Shown here: positions 1-11,600 of the stretch, in pieces
Position numbering within the stretch: the first letter of the stretch is position 1
Layout: every line of letters begins with the position of its first letter
NCBI GenBank assembly: GCA_030762935.1
Contig: CM060880.1
Span: 11,132,501 to 11,196,500 of the forward strand
Reading direction: 5' to 3'
Length of the DNA: 64,000 nt
Source of the DNA: Hymenopus coronatus
Lineage: Eukaryota; Arthropoda; Insecta; Mantodea; Hymenopodidae
Translations under genes and position numbers: made by a program
The notes under the pieces: generated by a model
Database searches by the model: none
What the model was told of the DNA's origin: nothing
The model's input: only the letters and a program-made list of their open reading frames with translations

Positions 1-739
1 CTAGAAACACCGTAGGGTTAAATCAAAACTTTGGCGCCGTAACATAAACCATACAAGGAAGCACTTAGCGTTCCACTGTGTTATTTGTTACTATGATTAT
101 CATTATTAATTTGTTTGGCAGAATAAAAATAAAACATGAAATTTTCATAACGAAGAGCATGCAATCATGAAAACACGTAGTACAGTCTTGGACAGTAAAA
201 ATGTGCCGGCAATTTTGAATCGTGTGACAGGGCCTTTTTGCTTTGCACGGTGGATACGAGGAAGGGGTTGTAAAGCGATTAAGATTCTGAGGGTTCCAAG
301 TGGAGACCCTTTGTTTACTTTCATATCTACAGGCTCGTCAAGTGCCATACACATCAATTAACTCTCTTGATAGTTCGAATGATGCGGTCTATTTCAGACG
401 AATGTCGGAAATAAATCTGAAGGAAATGCCATAAAGTGGTTCCAGCATCTTCGGAATCAGAAAGTCCCCAGTCCCGGGTACAAAACTTCCCAAACATTGA
501 CGAACAAATCAGCCATAGCACAAAATATGGATGGTCTCTGCTGCAAGTGTCGCCGAAGATCAGAAAGTTCGGAAGTCAGGATCGAAATTCATGAGAACTC
601 CAGCAATTTGAAAGATAAAGTGCCATCTTGTGCGCCTGTGGCGGTGTTATTCTACGCATCGGCAATGCACAGTATTGCTGTTCATTTTTGGAACACAACT
701 GCGACCACTTTGAGAAATAAGGAGTGGCACTGAATTAAG
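1..739. other. Unassigned left-edge sequence
   Basis: No gene is supported here. Open frames exist on both strands between 145 and 361 but neither has a recognisable domain or good splice signals. The stretch from about 480 may be decayed upstream sequence of the transposase scrap that follows. Confidence 0.3.
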
Positions 740-912
740 CCCTTGTGATTTTGACTTGATTCCGAAGATGACTTCGTGCCCTTTCCACATTTCCAGAGAT
801 TTAGAAGCTGCTCCATTCGAGCTATCAACATCACAGACGCTGCTAAAGATATCCTTCGACTTTCACGTCGCTGGCAACGTGCTGTACGCAATGCTGATGA
901 TTATTTGATGTA
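740..912 (+). pseudogene. mariner-type transposase C-terminal remnant
   Basis: Two reading frames, separated by at least one frameshift, together look like the end of a mariner-family (DDE) transposase: DFDLIPKM near 747, then the tail LSRRWQRAVRNADDYL before the stop at about 912. In intact relatives the aspartate before LIPKM is the third catalytic acid, and the protein ends with a comparable RWQRVxxxxGDY motif. Only this end survives. A related sequence lies in inverted pairs at 16800-17570. Recognition is by eye from family knowledge. Confidence 0.5.
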
Positions 913-1007
913 AAGTATAGCTTAGCAGCATGTATAACTTTTGTAACAGTTGTAAATAAATAGTTGCCACTATTAAAGTTCCAACTCTCGTATTAAAGAT
1001 ACCTACA

Positions 1008-1320
1008 TATGTCTTGAAATTTCTGGGTATAACATCTGAAAGACTCTTTACTCTGGAGGACTTTTGCGCATAGCCGGTAAACCGTGAGAGATAGAAAACA
1101 TCTTACTACACAGCAATTGTAGATTTGGAGGAGAACTGGCCTTCAATTTCATTAGAATTTAAAAGATTTGGCTATCGTTTAACCTAGTGTATACCAGTAT
1201 TTCCCTTCCACTCAAAAGCAACTAAGTAATTATACAATTTCTACTACTGTTTATCTCGATCAGTATGAACTAGATAGAAGAATACTATGTTGTTGTAATA
1301 GCTTGTTTACAGAACAGATA
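1008..1320 (-). repeat. Hairpin-ended interspersed element, partial copy
   Basis: This matches the internal and TCTGATG-end part of the abundant element described at 1327-2189, in opposite orientation and lacking its hairpin end. It abuts the next copy, so the two form a head-to-head pair. Confidence 0.65.
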
Positions 1321-1326
1321 GAAAAA

Positions 1327-2189
1327 TCTGATGTGTACCATTCACATGACTTTCTCCATATATCTGCAACAAATTATTCTTTAAAACCCTATACTTCTAT
1401 TAACTTCATGCTAATCAGTAAAACGTCAGCAGAAATAGCCATATTACTTGCTTCCTTGTAAGTAGAGGTGAAATAAGGGAGTACCATAGGTTAAAGTGAC
1501 AGTCAAAAGTTGGTTGCTATGTCACTGAAGTTCCTTTGTTTGTATGGACAGCAGTTGACAAATTCCTGTATGAGAAATGTATGTTTTTCATAGCAGAAAC
1601 CAAAAATAAGGAATGTCACAAAAACGACCAACTCCACGAAAAAATGTATATAACATAAATTGTGTGTTTTAAAGTGCTCTACATTTTTTGTGCAGTAAGT
1701 TTTTGTCCATCTGTTACGGTTTAGCAGTTATTCAAAATTTAGTAAAATTCATCCAGTATAAACTACTCTTCAGAGATTATTCACAGAGAATTCAAGATTT
1801 ACATTTTATTTGTCAGGTAAATATCTTTAATATACGAAATTTTAATCAAAATCGTTAGAGCCATTTTTGAGAAAATCAAAATTTTCGAAAAAAGTTCCAT
1901 ATAAAGGGTAGTTGGGGGTGGGGGGATTTTTCTCAAAATCTTAATGTCGCATCCCTGGAAGATAGTAAACTTAAATACCAAGTTTGGTATTTTACCTACT
2001 TTTCGTTTTTGAGTTATCGTGTTCACAGACACATGGACACACACACACACGGACCTTTTTCCGAAAATGCTTTTTTTAGATAAAGGGGACCCTAAAACAT
2101 ATATTTCCGGTGAAATCTTGGTATCGAATTTTTTGGTGGAGTGCAATACATTCTCTATCCACTATGTACATAGTGCGTATAGAGAAAGT
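1327..2189 (+). repeat. Hairpin-ended (Helentron/HINE-like) element, full copy
   Basis: Reference copy of the dominant repeat in the window. It begins TCTGATGTGTACCATTCAC and ends in a palindrome at about 2150-2184 (stem TTCTCTAT/ATAGAGAA around TATGTACATA) followed by AGT. The 5' subterminal ACTTTCTC is the inverse of GAGAAAGT at the 3' end, so there are asymmetric inverted repeats. It has no convincing ORF, an internal CA/GT tract, and flanks of A's (T's on the other strand). This fits a non-autonomous Helentron-associated element; a MITE is the alternative. Strand is given as TCTGATG end to hairpin end. Confidence 0.75.
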
Positions 2190-2195
2190 AAAAAA

Positions 2196-3047
2196 TCTGA
2201 TGTGTTCCATTCACATGACTTTCTCTATATCTCTGTAAATTATTATTGTTAATAAGCTTATCTTTTATATATTTCATGCTAATCCATAAAAATTAGCAGC
2301 AATAGTCTTATTTCTTGCTTTATTGTAAGTAGAAGCGAAATAAGGGAGTACCATAGGTTAAAGTGATAGTCAAAAGCTGGTTACTATGTGACTGATGTTC
2401 CTTTGTTTGTATGGACAGGAGTTGACAAACTCCTGTATGAGAAAAGTATAAGTTTTTCAAAGCTGAAACTAAAAACAAGGAATATCTTAAAAACGATCAA
2501 CCCCACGAAAAAACTGCAATTAACATAAATTGTGTGTTTAAATGTGCTCTACATTATCTGTGTGGTAAGTTATTGTTCATCTCTTACGGTTTAGCAGTTA
2601 TGCAAAAATCCGTAAAATTCGTCCAGAATAAAGTAGTCTTCAGAGGCTGTTCGTAGAAAATTCAAGATATATATTTTATTTGTCAAGTAAATATCTTAAA
2701 TATACGAGATTTTAGTCAAAATCTTAGAGCCATTTTGAAGAAAATAAGAATTTTCGAAATGTTTTCCATGTAAAAGGTATTTTGGGGTGGGGGGATTTTC
2801 TTGAAAATCTTCGTGTCGCATCCTTGGAAGATACCAAACTTAAATACCAAGTTTGGTTTTTAACGGTCTTTTCATTTTTGAGCTATGCTGCCCCCACACA
2901 CACGAGCATTTTTCTAAAAAAAAAAAAAAAGTTTATTCAGGGGGTCTCCTCAAATCATATATTTCAGGTGAAATCTTGGTATCGAATTTTTGGGTGCAAT
3001 ACAATACCTTCTCTATACACTATGTACATACTACGTATAGAGAAAGT
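2196..3047 (+). repeat. Hairpin-ended element, second tandem copy
   Basis: This is a full copy in the same orientation as 1327-2189 and separated from it by only six A's, making a head-to-tail tandem pair. It ends with the hairpin and AGAAAGT at 3047. Internal sequence differs by many substitutions and small indels, so the two copies are not a recent duplication. Confidence 0.75.
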
Positions 3048-3157
3048 AATAATATCTGGTAAGAATAGTTTGTTGTAGAAAGGGTAGAGAATGTCTAGCA
3101 GATTAGATTCTTATTTCTTCTGCACCGCAAATCAAAAGTTGCCTGATCATAACTCAC

Positions 3158-3254
3158 CATTCCTTGAATAATTTAGTCCGAAAGGATCCGGCTTTACACC
3201 TGTGTTGGGTGGAAGATAGCCCTGAGACAATGGGGACTTGTTTCTTGACACCAT
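3158..3254 (-). CDS. Gr-IV gustatory receptor, first coding exon (partial gene)
   Basis: The exon reads from ATG at 3254 for 32 codons plus one base (MVSRNKSPLSQGYLPPNTG..., ending GLNYSRN) to a consensus donor G|GTGAGT at 3158/3157. It is homologous to the first exon of Gr-III (MMELQNKSKLPQWYYPPNNG...) with the same start context CAGCATG, the same phase-1 donor, and shared NKS, PPN and GLN positions. By family analogy it is the cytosolic N-terminus. No second exon was found between 1 and 3157, so the rest should lie beyond the left edge, where a fourth tandem receptor gene is expected. Confidence 0.65.
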
Positions 3255-3954
3255 GCTGTTGATGTTCTCGCAGTGTAACTATAATACGGAAATAATCGAA
3301 TCCTTTTCTGTTATACTACAGTTTATGGGAGCAGGTATATGTTCACAATTACAAACCGTTTTTGTTCCCAGGAGAAAGCTCAACTGATCTTCACCTCTGG
3401 TGAGAAAGTTATATTCAACATTGTGTAACTGCACGCCAGCATTAATAATTTGTTGTAGCGTGCTTAAATAGCGTACCTATGTGAAACTATGAAATGCATG
3501 CTTTATAAAAACTGTTCACTGAGATTAGAGAGGCAGATATGCAATTTAGTTCTTTATTCGTTTGGTATGTCATAAATCACTGTTTATGCAATTACTAGGT
3601 CTCTAGAGCCTTATATTTACTAGGTGGTTATTCATGTTATATGACGTGACAGTAATATGTCCTTTTTCTTCTTTCTTCTCTTCAAGACGAAGAGAAATGA
3701 GCGGAATAAAGAATCTAATGTTGACAATTGAAGAGTTATTCTGTTATATGACTTTACTGCAATGTGTCCTTTTCTCTTTCTTCTCTTGATTGAGAAGTAG
3801 CGGCTCTAGATTGAGAATACCGGATTAACCGGTCGGGAGGGACTCGAGGCGCTGAACACGTCTCACCCTGCATCCCATTCATAACGCCTTCGGGTCGAAA
3901 TGGGGGATTCAGCGGCCAGGCGGTAGGCCAAAGTCCCTTGGAGTTACCATGGAG
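3255..3954. other. Upstream region of Gr-IV; no gene seen
   Basis: This is presumed 5' flank of Gr-IV. It holds two similar segments (near 3650-3690 and 3765-3790) with 'TGTCCTTTTTCTTCTTTCTTCTC'-type pyrimidine tracts, i.e. a degenerate direct repeat of about 115 bp spacing. I see no certain promoter element. Confidence 0.3.
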
Positions 3955-5545
3955 TTACGAGTTTATGTGGAGAACTGACCTTCAAGAGCCAAAAGTGTGA
4001 AATTACACATCTAGTTAAAAAGGCATATGAACTCTATTTTGGATGTCATGTGGAAGACCAAGATAAGTCTCACCCAGCACCTCACACATGCTGCACTTCG
4101 TGCTATAGAAACTTGAAAAATTGTGTACAAGGTAAGCGTAATGCAATGAAATTTGGTGTACCTGCGGTTTGGTGAGAATCTCGTGACAGACTGTTACTTA
4201 TGTTTGGTGGATATAAAATGATATACTTCAAAATCAAAAGGGCAGATCCAGTACCCTAGTTTACCTTCAGCTATCCGACCCGTTCCTCACAATGGACATC
4301 TTCCTGTACCTAAACCTCCACAGCAGTACACCGTTTCAGAAAAAGACCTCCAACGCCTCAGGCTGTAGTAGTCCTACTCGAGATCTAGAGTTTCAACCAT
4401 CTGCATCATATTTACCCTTTAATCACCAAATTATCTCACAAAACGCCCTCAATGATCCTTTGAGGGAATTAAACCTTTCCAAACGTCAAGCAGAATTTTT
4501 GGACTCTAGACTGCAAGAACAAAATCTTTTGGATATCCATGTTAAAATAACTTCGTTTAGAAAACGGCAAATTCATTTTATTGAATGTTTTTCTGAGAAT
4601 GAAGGAATAATTTTGTAGCAATGTGCATAGCTTATTGTGGCATGAACATTATCCAGAACACTGGCGTTTATTTATTGATTCCTCCACACTAAGTCTAAAG
4701 ACAGTATTTAATCGTATGTTCCTATCGTATGTGCCATTCATACGAAGGAAACGTTTCAAGTTATGAATGCAATTCTAAGGTGCACTGAATATACTTCATA
4801 CAAATATCATATGTGGTGGAGGCTTGAAAGTTTTGGACTCTTAATGGGTATGCAACAAGGATATACTAAATGCTGTTTTTGTGTGAGTGGGATAGCCGCG
4901 ACAAAGTAAACCTTTACATTCGGAAAGAATGGCCCGTAAGACAAGGCTATATTCCTGGAGTCAAAAGTGTTTCTTATGAACCACTTGTGAAACCTCCAGA
5001 TATCTTCCTACTACCTTTACACATCAAGCTCGGACTGATGAAAGTATTTGTAAAGGCACTAGACAGAGAAGGACATGCTTCATGCATCTCAAAAATAAAT
5101 CCCAAACCTAAGTGGTACAATCATTAAGGAAGGAGTTTTTATTGGTCCATAAATAAGAGCAGTCTTCCAGAATGAAAATTTTGAAAATAAACTGTCGGAA
5201 GCCAACCAAGCCATTTTCTTCGCAGTTAATCACAATGTACGAACTTCCTTGGGAATAAAAACTCAGTTGACAATGACGTTATTGTAAGAGAATTATTACA
5301 CTACTTTCATGTTGTGGGATGCAACATGTTGAAACTATACATTCCGGACTGTCATCTTGACTTCTTTTCAAGAAAAACCTTGGCGCTGTTAGCGATGGAC
5401 ATGGTGAGAGGTTTCACCATAAATATTTATTAGCCTTTGAAAAACGGTTCAGTGGAAGATGGAATGCAAGTATGCTTGGTGAATATTGCTGGCGAATCAT
5501 CAAAGGCTGGCCATAAGCGCAAACGATCAACAAAGACATTTTAAT
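3955..5545 (+). pseudogene. Decayed copy of a multicopy intronless arthropod gene
   Basis: Several fragments in different plus-strand frames match, in order, an uncharacterised protein family found in many copies in arthropod genomes and probably spread by transposition. They are: a cysteine-containing N-terminal part near 4060-4130; the segment LNLSKRQAEFLDSRLQEQNL at 4465-4525 followed by FRKRQIHF; LFLCEWDSRDK with PLHIKLGLMK at 4870-5060; and HLDFFS near 5350-5370, ending KRKRSTKTF before a stop near 5541. Multiple frameshifts and stops separate them, so it is dead. Family identity rests on remembered motif order; no function is established. Confidence 0.55.
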
Positions 5546-5930
5546 TTGGTGTTTTTGCTATTGTTTCCGCTTATAACTTGTACAATTAAAACGTGTCATT
5601 TAAAATTGGTTCGTAATAGAAAATGTTGGATTTCAACATTATAAAAGCTAGTTCGTGATAGAAAGTTTTGGCTTTCAGAAATGAATTCAACACATTCAGT
5701 TAGTTAAAACCAGTTAGTTTCATAAAGGACAGGAAAAAAAGTTTAAAACTGTTGCACGGTGTAATCAATGCACACGATCTCTCACTGCACCACCGCCGAT
5801 ATGAGCAAATGCAGTCCTAATTACAGCATCCTCGACGTCATCACTTCACCTGATCACAGATTAAGAACGTCTTTTTCCCTCAGGCTTTAACTCCCTAATT
5901 ACTCAAAATATGTACCTTTGACGTAATTCG
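5546..5930. other. Intergenic sequence without recognised feature
   Basis: AT-rich sequence with short internal duplications (for example AATTGGTTCGTAATAGAAA and GCTAGTTCGTGATAGAAAG near 5603 and 5646). No coding or structural signal is supported. Confidence 0.3.
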
Positions 5931-5934
5931 TCAG

Positions 5935-6165
5935 ATGTGGATGCAACTAGATGGGGCAGTGTACACTTCTCGCACGTGTAATTCCAATGATCCTAAGAGA
6001 AGCAACCAATTGCATGGACACTCGCTCCCCTGATCTGGTCCTTCTTGAATTGTTCTTGTGGGAGCATATCAACAGTCTCGTATACGTAACATTAGTTCCA
6101 TCAGGACACTTGCTACATTTGAAGAGGTCCATGAGAAGCGTGATATATATGATAGACTGAGCGTG
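5935..6165 (+). pseudogene. DDE (Tc1/mariner superfamily) transposase remnant
   Basis: Frames with stops and shifts contain MWMQLDGAVYTS (compare the MWFQQDGAPAH catalytic block), then RSPDLVLLELFLWEHINSLV (compare RSPDLTPLDFFLWGYLKS), then IRTLATFEEVHEK. The order fits the second and third catalytic blocks of a DDE transposase. The third aspartate (LD) is replaced by LE here and reading frames are broken. Confidence 0.55.
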
Positions 6166-6320
6166 GGTTCTTGTCAGCATATTGACTTGTTGCTCCGTTG
6201 GTAAGTAAGTCGACCACGTAGACGCTGAATAGCATGGGGGATAGTACAGAGCCCTCAGGGACTCCGCCTCTTATGGCATTTGCGTAGATTTGTGTCCCGC
6301 AACTGAAACAACAAAAGATC
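6165..6320 (-). pseudogene. LINE reverse transcriptase scrap
   Basis: The minus strand encodes GGVPEGSVLSPMLFSVYVVD followed by QYADKN, matching the GVPQGSVLSPLLFxxYxxD and YADD blocks of Jockey/CR1-type non-LTR reverse transcriptase. The second catalytic aspartate of YADD is lysine here. Only about 50 codons survive and the sequence overlaps the end of the neighbouring transposase scrap. Confidence 0.7.
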
Positions 6321-6589
6321 TGTGTTTGGAATATGTGTGTAGTACATGTATCATGTGCGTTGGAAGTTCCAGACGGATGAGATTCAGTAGGAGACCCGCA
6401 TAACAAAAGCAAAAACAAAAACACACCACGTGGTCCTATGCGTGATTTATGTTACGACGCCTTAATGTCTTTATTTAGTCCTTCAGTGCGTCTAGTCTCT
6501 AATGTTAAATAAAAACAGCGTATTTCACAATTATAAAACTAGCTATTGGCGGACATTGGTACTGGTACATTCATAATGAAGAAGTACCC

Positions 6590-6840
6590 ATAGACTATTT
6601 ACAGAAAATTCAAAATGCACATTTTGTTATTAAAATAAATATATTAAATATTTAGTATTTGAATAAAACATTAAAAACATTTTTCTAGAAAAGCAGAACT
6701 AAGTTCCCATGTAAACGCTAGTTTTAGTTGGGAAAATTTTATTTCTCTTCGTGTCGTATCCTTAGAAAAAGCGAAGCTTGAATACGAAATGTTGTGCTCC
6801 TCAGATAGACCAAAAACACGCACACTCACACTCAGAAGCT
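6590..6840 (+). repeat. Diverged hairpin-ended element, internal part
   Basis: This is a strongly diverged internal fragment of the dominant element, recognised by the 'AAATTCAAxATxxACATTTT' and 'CTTCGTGTCGxATCCTT' blocks. Both termini are missing. Confidence 0.5.
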
Positions 6841-7267
6841 TGATGTAGAACTGTTATTCTGTTTTGTTATTTGAGATTATTCAATTAGCTCGTATTGAAG
6901 AACAGACACCAGTTTTAGCCTTTTATCCATGTCACTAAAGCATCACTTGCTATGATTTGCTTGCATAGAGTTAATCTCACCAACAAAGCCAGCTTCTAAC
7001 GGCATATATTAGCAAGACAGAACACTTCCTAACGTTTCATTTTCTTTACACATTTATTTTCTCTAAGTCATAAAAAGTATAACCAGGCAACCTATCATCG
7101 GAATTCCTTTGCAGTTAAGAAATAGAGCGTGTTGTAAGATACCGTCTGGTGAAGCTAGCTGTTGTGTTCATTACAGTAGCTAAACTGCGTTAAGAAACTC
7201 GGACACTAAATCTTCTTCGTACCCGAAACTGAATGTGGTTCCACTGAGTTGTGAGCTTCCAGGAAAA

Positions 7268-7327
7268 TTAACTTGACAGCCGAAATTGCACCAGGACTAC
7301 CAGATAAGTAACCAGCATGGATCCAAT
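7268..7327 (-). CDS. Gr-III exon 8 (C-terminus, last helix)
   Basis: Acceptor TGTTTGCTTTCAG, then IGSMLVTYLVVLVQFRLSS and stop TAA at 7268-7270. TYLVVLVQF is the gustatory receptor end signature. The tail after QF is only four residues. Confidence 0.88.
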   Translation of the reverse strand: MGSMLVTYLVVLVQFRLSS

Positions 7328-8628
7328 CTGAAAGCAAACAATAAATTTAAACCTCTTAAATCTTAAGTAACTGCAGTCGCTTAATAGGGATTAGACTACT
7401 TGTAACATATATACCCCCACCGCTGAATCCTTGCACTTGACAGTTCGGTTGGTTTCGCGTAAGGTTGGCAATGCTGATTTTGCAGTGTTGCCAGAGTAAC
7501 TAGTAAACAACAGCTGATTGCAAATGTCTTTATCGTGTGTAAAGACGAATATGAAGTGAATAATGATAACAATTCGTTATTATTGATATTAATGAAAATA
7601 ACTGATACTATAACGTATGTAGCATACATTACGTGTATGAGACAATATGGAACAAATTAACATAAAACTGCTTGTTGCAATCAGAGAACGGTATAACAAC
7701 GTGCTTTTCACCGATTTGGAATTTTAATGGCTCAATCCCATACAAGTCTCCGTTGTCATCATTCTCGGAAGCATCATCATCATCGTCGTCGTCACCAATA
7801 CATATCATTAGTGATTCACATTCACTGATGACTCCGTCTAATTGCTGTGCTTTTCGTATTACTGTGCGCATGATTCACTTTCTTCTTCCATGAAGCCGCG
7901 TCCACCCTCGCCACACCTTCCCGCAAAGGTCTATCCACTGTAATTGTGAAAGTATTGTTATGCTCCTTCACGTAAAAACAAACGCCAACAACACTATCAA
8001 CAAATATAAATTACAACGAATAATATATAGGTTGTACAGATCATTCTCAACGCACGTCCTAGGTGTTCCCAAACTGAGCACGTGGTTGGAAATAGCCAGA
8101 AATTGCAACGGTGTGGCATCTAGATCCGTTTCCGTTCTCTGACCGACCGGAATGCTGCTTTGTGATTGGTTCAGAAAGTCAAACAGGTAAAGCTTTTCGT
8201 TTGTTATTTGCGGGGGCACTAACTTAGCTCCTAACTGTCAAATGCAAGAATTCAGCGGCGGGGGTATAGTATATTAGTACAACTCAAAAGTGTGTATTCT
8301 CTGTATCCCTATTTACTCGTAAGTTAATATGGCCCAATGAAATATGTAAACTGCGCCACAAAAGTATGAGATTTGCGCCCTGTAGTTATATCCCTTCCAG
8401 GAAGAAAGTATAGTATGGGCCAGGAGTATATTTTACGTTCTCTAAAAGTAGAATCTGAATTGCATCACGACGGTAATATAGTTTGCTCAGTGAAGACGTA
8501 TTCATCTATACTAAGCAGAGAGTGTACTGTGACAAGACAATGTTTACTTTCTCTACACGTACTCTGTACTTAGTGTATAGAGAAGGTATTGCACTCCACC
8601 CAAAAATTCGATACCGAGATTTCACCGG

Positions 8629-8669
<41 letters not shown>

Positions 8670-11600
8670 GGTCCCCTGTATCCAAAAAAATCATTTTCAC
8701 ACAAAGGTCCGTGTGTGTGTGTGTCTGGTGTGTGCCCGTGTGTCTGTGAACACGATAACTCAAAAACGAAAAGTCGGTAAAATACCAAACTGTATTTAAG
8801 TTTATCTTCCAGGGATGTGACACGAAGATTTTGAGAAAATTCCCCCCACTCCAAACAACCCTTTACATGGAACTTTTTACGAAAATGTTTATTTTCTCAA
8901 AATGGTTCTAACGATTTTGATTAAAATACCATACTTAAAATACTTAAAAACTTAAAATACCATATACTAAAGATATTTACCTGACCGGTTTTTACGATAT
9001 TTCTTATTATTGATTTCAGTTTTAAAATACTTATACTTTTCTCATACAGGAGTTTGTCAAAGGTACTTCAATCACATAGCAGCCATATTTTAAAAGATTT
9101 GACTATCGTTTTAGCCTATGCTACCCCCTTATTTCCGTTCCACTTCAAGGAAGAAAAAGCTTCTGCTAATGTTGATCTCGATTATCATGAACCACAAGAA
9201 TTAGCTTTTTAATAATAATTTGTTACAGAGATGTAGAGAAATTCATGTAAATGGAACACATCAGATTGTTTTTTTTAAAAAGCTCCTAATGTCAACCAGC
9301 TATTATGGAATCCGAACAAATCTCAGTTTCGAACAAATGGAATGCTGCATGACTTCTGCCATTTTGAAAAATGCTTCTTGATAAACCTCAGGGTAATGCT
9401 AACTCAGCGTGTTACACATGGTGTGCATTCTGACACTGTATTAGAAGGGCTGCGGGTACAATTAGCTAAAAAATCTGATGTGTTCCATTCACATTACTTT
9501 CTCTACATCTCTGCAACAAATTATTGTTAAAAAGCCTATGCTTCTATTTACTTCATTTTAATCGAGAAAAAATAGCAGAAATACTCTTATTACTTGCTTC
9601 CTTGTAAGCAGAACGGTAATAACTAAACTGACAATCAAAAGCTGGTTGCTATGTGACTGAAGTTCCTTTGTTTGCATGGACAAGAGTTGAAAAATTCCTG
9701 TATGAGAAAGGTATGTTTTTCATGGCTGAAACCAAAAACAATATGTCAAAAACGATCAACTCCACGAAAAAAATGTATATAACATAAATTGTGTATTTTA
9801 ATGTGCTCTACATTTTTTGTGGTTTAACCTTTTGCCCATCTCTTATGGTTTAGCAGTTATGCAAAATTCCGTAAAATTCATCCAGAATAAAGCAGTCTTC
9901 AGAGGCTATTCCCAGAAAATTTATTTTATTTGTCAGGTATTGTCAGGTAAAATCGTTAGAGCCATTTTTGAGAAAAGTTCCATGTAAAGGGTAGTTGGGT
10001 TGAGGGGATTGTCTTGAACATATTTGTGTCGCATCCTTGGAAGATACCAAACTTAAATACCAAGTTTGGTATTTAACGGCTATGAGCTATGCTGTCCACA
10101 GACACACACCACACGCACACACACGTACCTTTTTGTAAAAGTTCTTTTTTTGGATTCAGGGGGACCCAAAACCCATATTTCCGGTGAAATCTCGGTATCG
10201 AATTTTTGGGTGGAATGCAATACCTTCTCCATACAGTATGTACAGAGTACGTGTAGAGAAAGTAAAAAGAGAGTTTATGGATACAAACTGATGAAAGTAG
10301 TTCTCTGTTGATGGTGACGTATCCGTTAAGACTCATCACAGGAGGTTCCACGTCCAGCATCCTAAGAAATGTGTCCACCTGTAACAAAACCCACAACATA
10401 AATGTTATGTAAAAGACATAAATTACATGAAATGTCTGTACACTATCTTGTATTTTATTTCATTTTGCAGAAATGCACTTCGTTGAAGTTACAGGAGATT
10501 GAAACGATAGTCAAATCTTTAAATATTTAAAAAGTGAATCAATATACCCTGCTTTAAATTAAAACAGTTTTACGAATAATGATGGCATGTCAAAATTAAA
10601 TATTTGAAAATTCTAATCCTTACAACGAATATCTAGGAAATAGCTAATGCTGAAAAAACAATATTGTTTTACATAAACTGTGAATTTGAAAAAGATTTAC
10701 ATTTTTTGGGAGTAATTTATTTTCTATTTCTTACGGCTTGCTGGTCATAAAAACTACACAAAGGTCATTGAGAATGAAGAGGACTTCCCAGGCTATTTGC
10801 AGAAAATCAAAGATATACATATCTTAAACGTACGGTACTCTAATCAAAATCTTTAAAGTCATTTTGATCAAATAAAAGTGGCCAACATATTGTATATAAA
10901 AAGTAATTTGGTAGTGATAGCGTTTTCCTGAAAATTTTCATCCTAAGATTTATTTTATCTTCTCTGTTACTTGTAATAAATAGGGGAAATTTTGTATTCT
11001 ATCCAAAAATTCAATTTCGCGATTTCACCGGAAATATGGGTTTTGAGGCCTGCTGAATCCAAAGAAAGCAAGTTTAGAAAAAAGTTCTGGTGTGTGTATC
11101 TGTGTCTGAGTCGGGTTGTCTGTCTGTGAACGCTATAACTCAAAAACGAAACACATTAAGCTCAGCATCTTCCAAGACGACACGAAGATTTTCAAGAAAA
11201 TTCTCCCACCACAAATTACCCTTCACACAAAAACCTTACGTTTCAGATATTTTCATGACAAATAAAATGTGCCTATATCTTGAATTTTCTGGAAATAGCC
11301 TTTAAAGCCCTCTTCATTCAGAATGAATCGTAAGAAATGAACAAAATGTTACAATATAAAAAAATTCAAGTCTCGTTATAGCACACAATTATGTCAAATG
11401 TGTAGCTTATGTGTGTGTGTGTGTGTGTATGTATATACCGGGTGTCCCAAAATTCAATCATACAAATTGGCAGATTTGTAGAGGGGTCCAAGATAAATGG
11501 TTGGAGACAGAAAACTCCTGAGCTGTGGGTTCTAAATTGTTGCTGCAGAATAAAATCTATTAAGGGTTTGCACGCCACTGATCAAACCGCCATGGGGCGT

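Noticed and set aside
145..361. Overlapping open frames on both strands, the minus one with an 'LRILIALQPLPR' segment reminiscent of a receptor N-terminus
   Set aside because: The frame continues without a consensus donor at the expected place and phase, and has no membrane helix pattern like the other genes; similarity is too weak.
1799..2252. Overlapping open frames on both strands of the hairpin element
   Set aside because: They recur in broken form in other copies and carry no known motif; no coding capacity is inferred for the element.
7629..7871. Minus-strand 80-codon frame with an Asp run
   Set aside because: No family match, no splice signals, inside the Gr-III last intron; the Asp run is a trinucleotide repeat.
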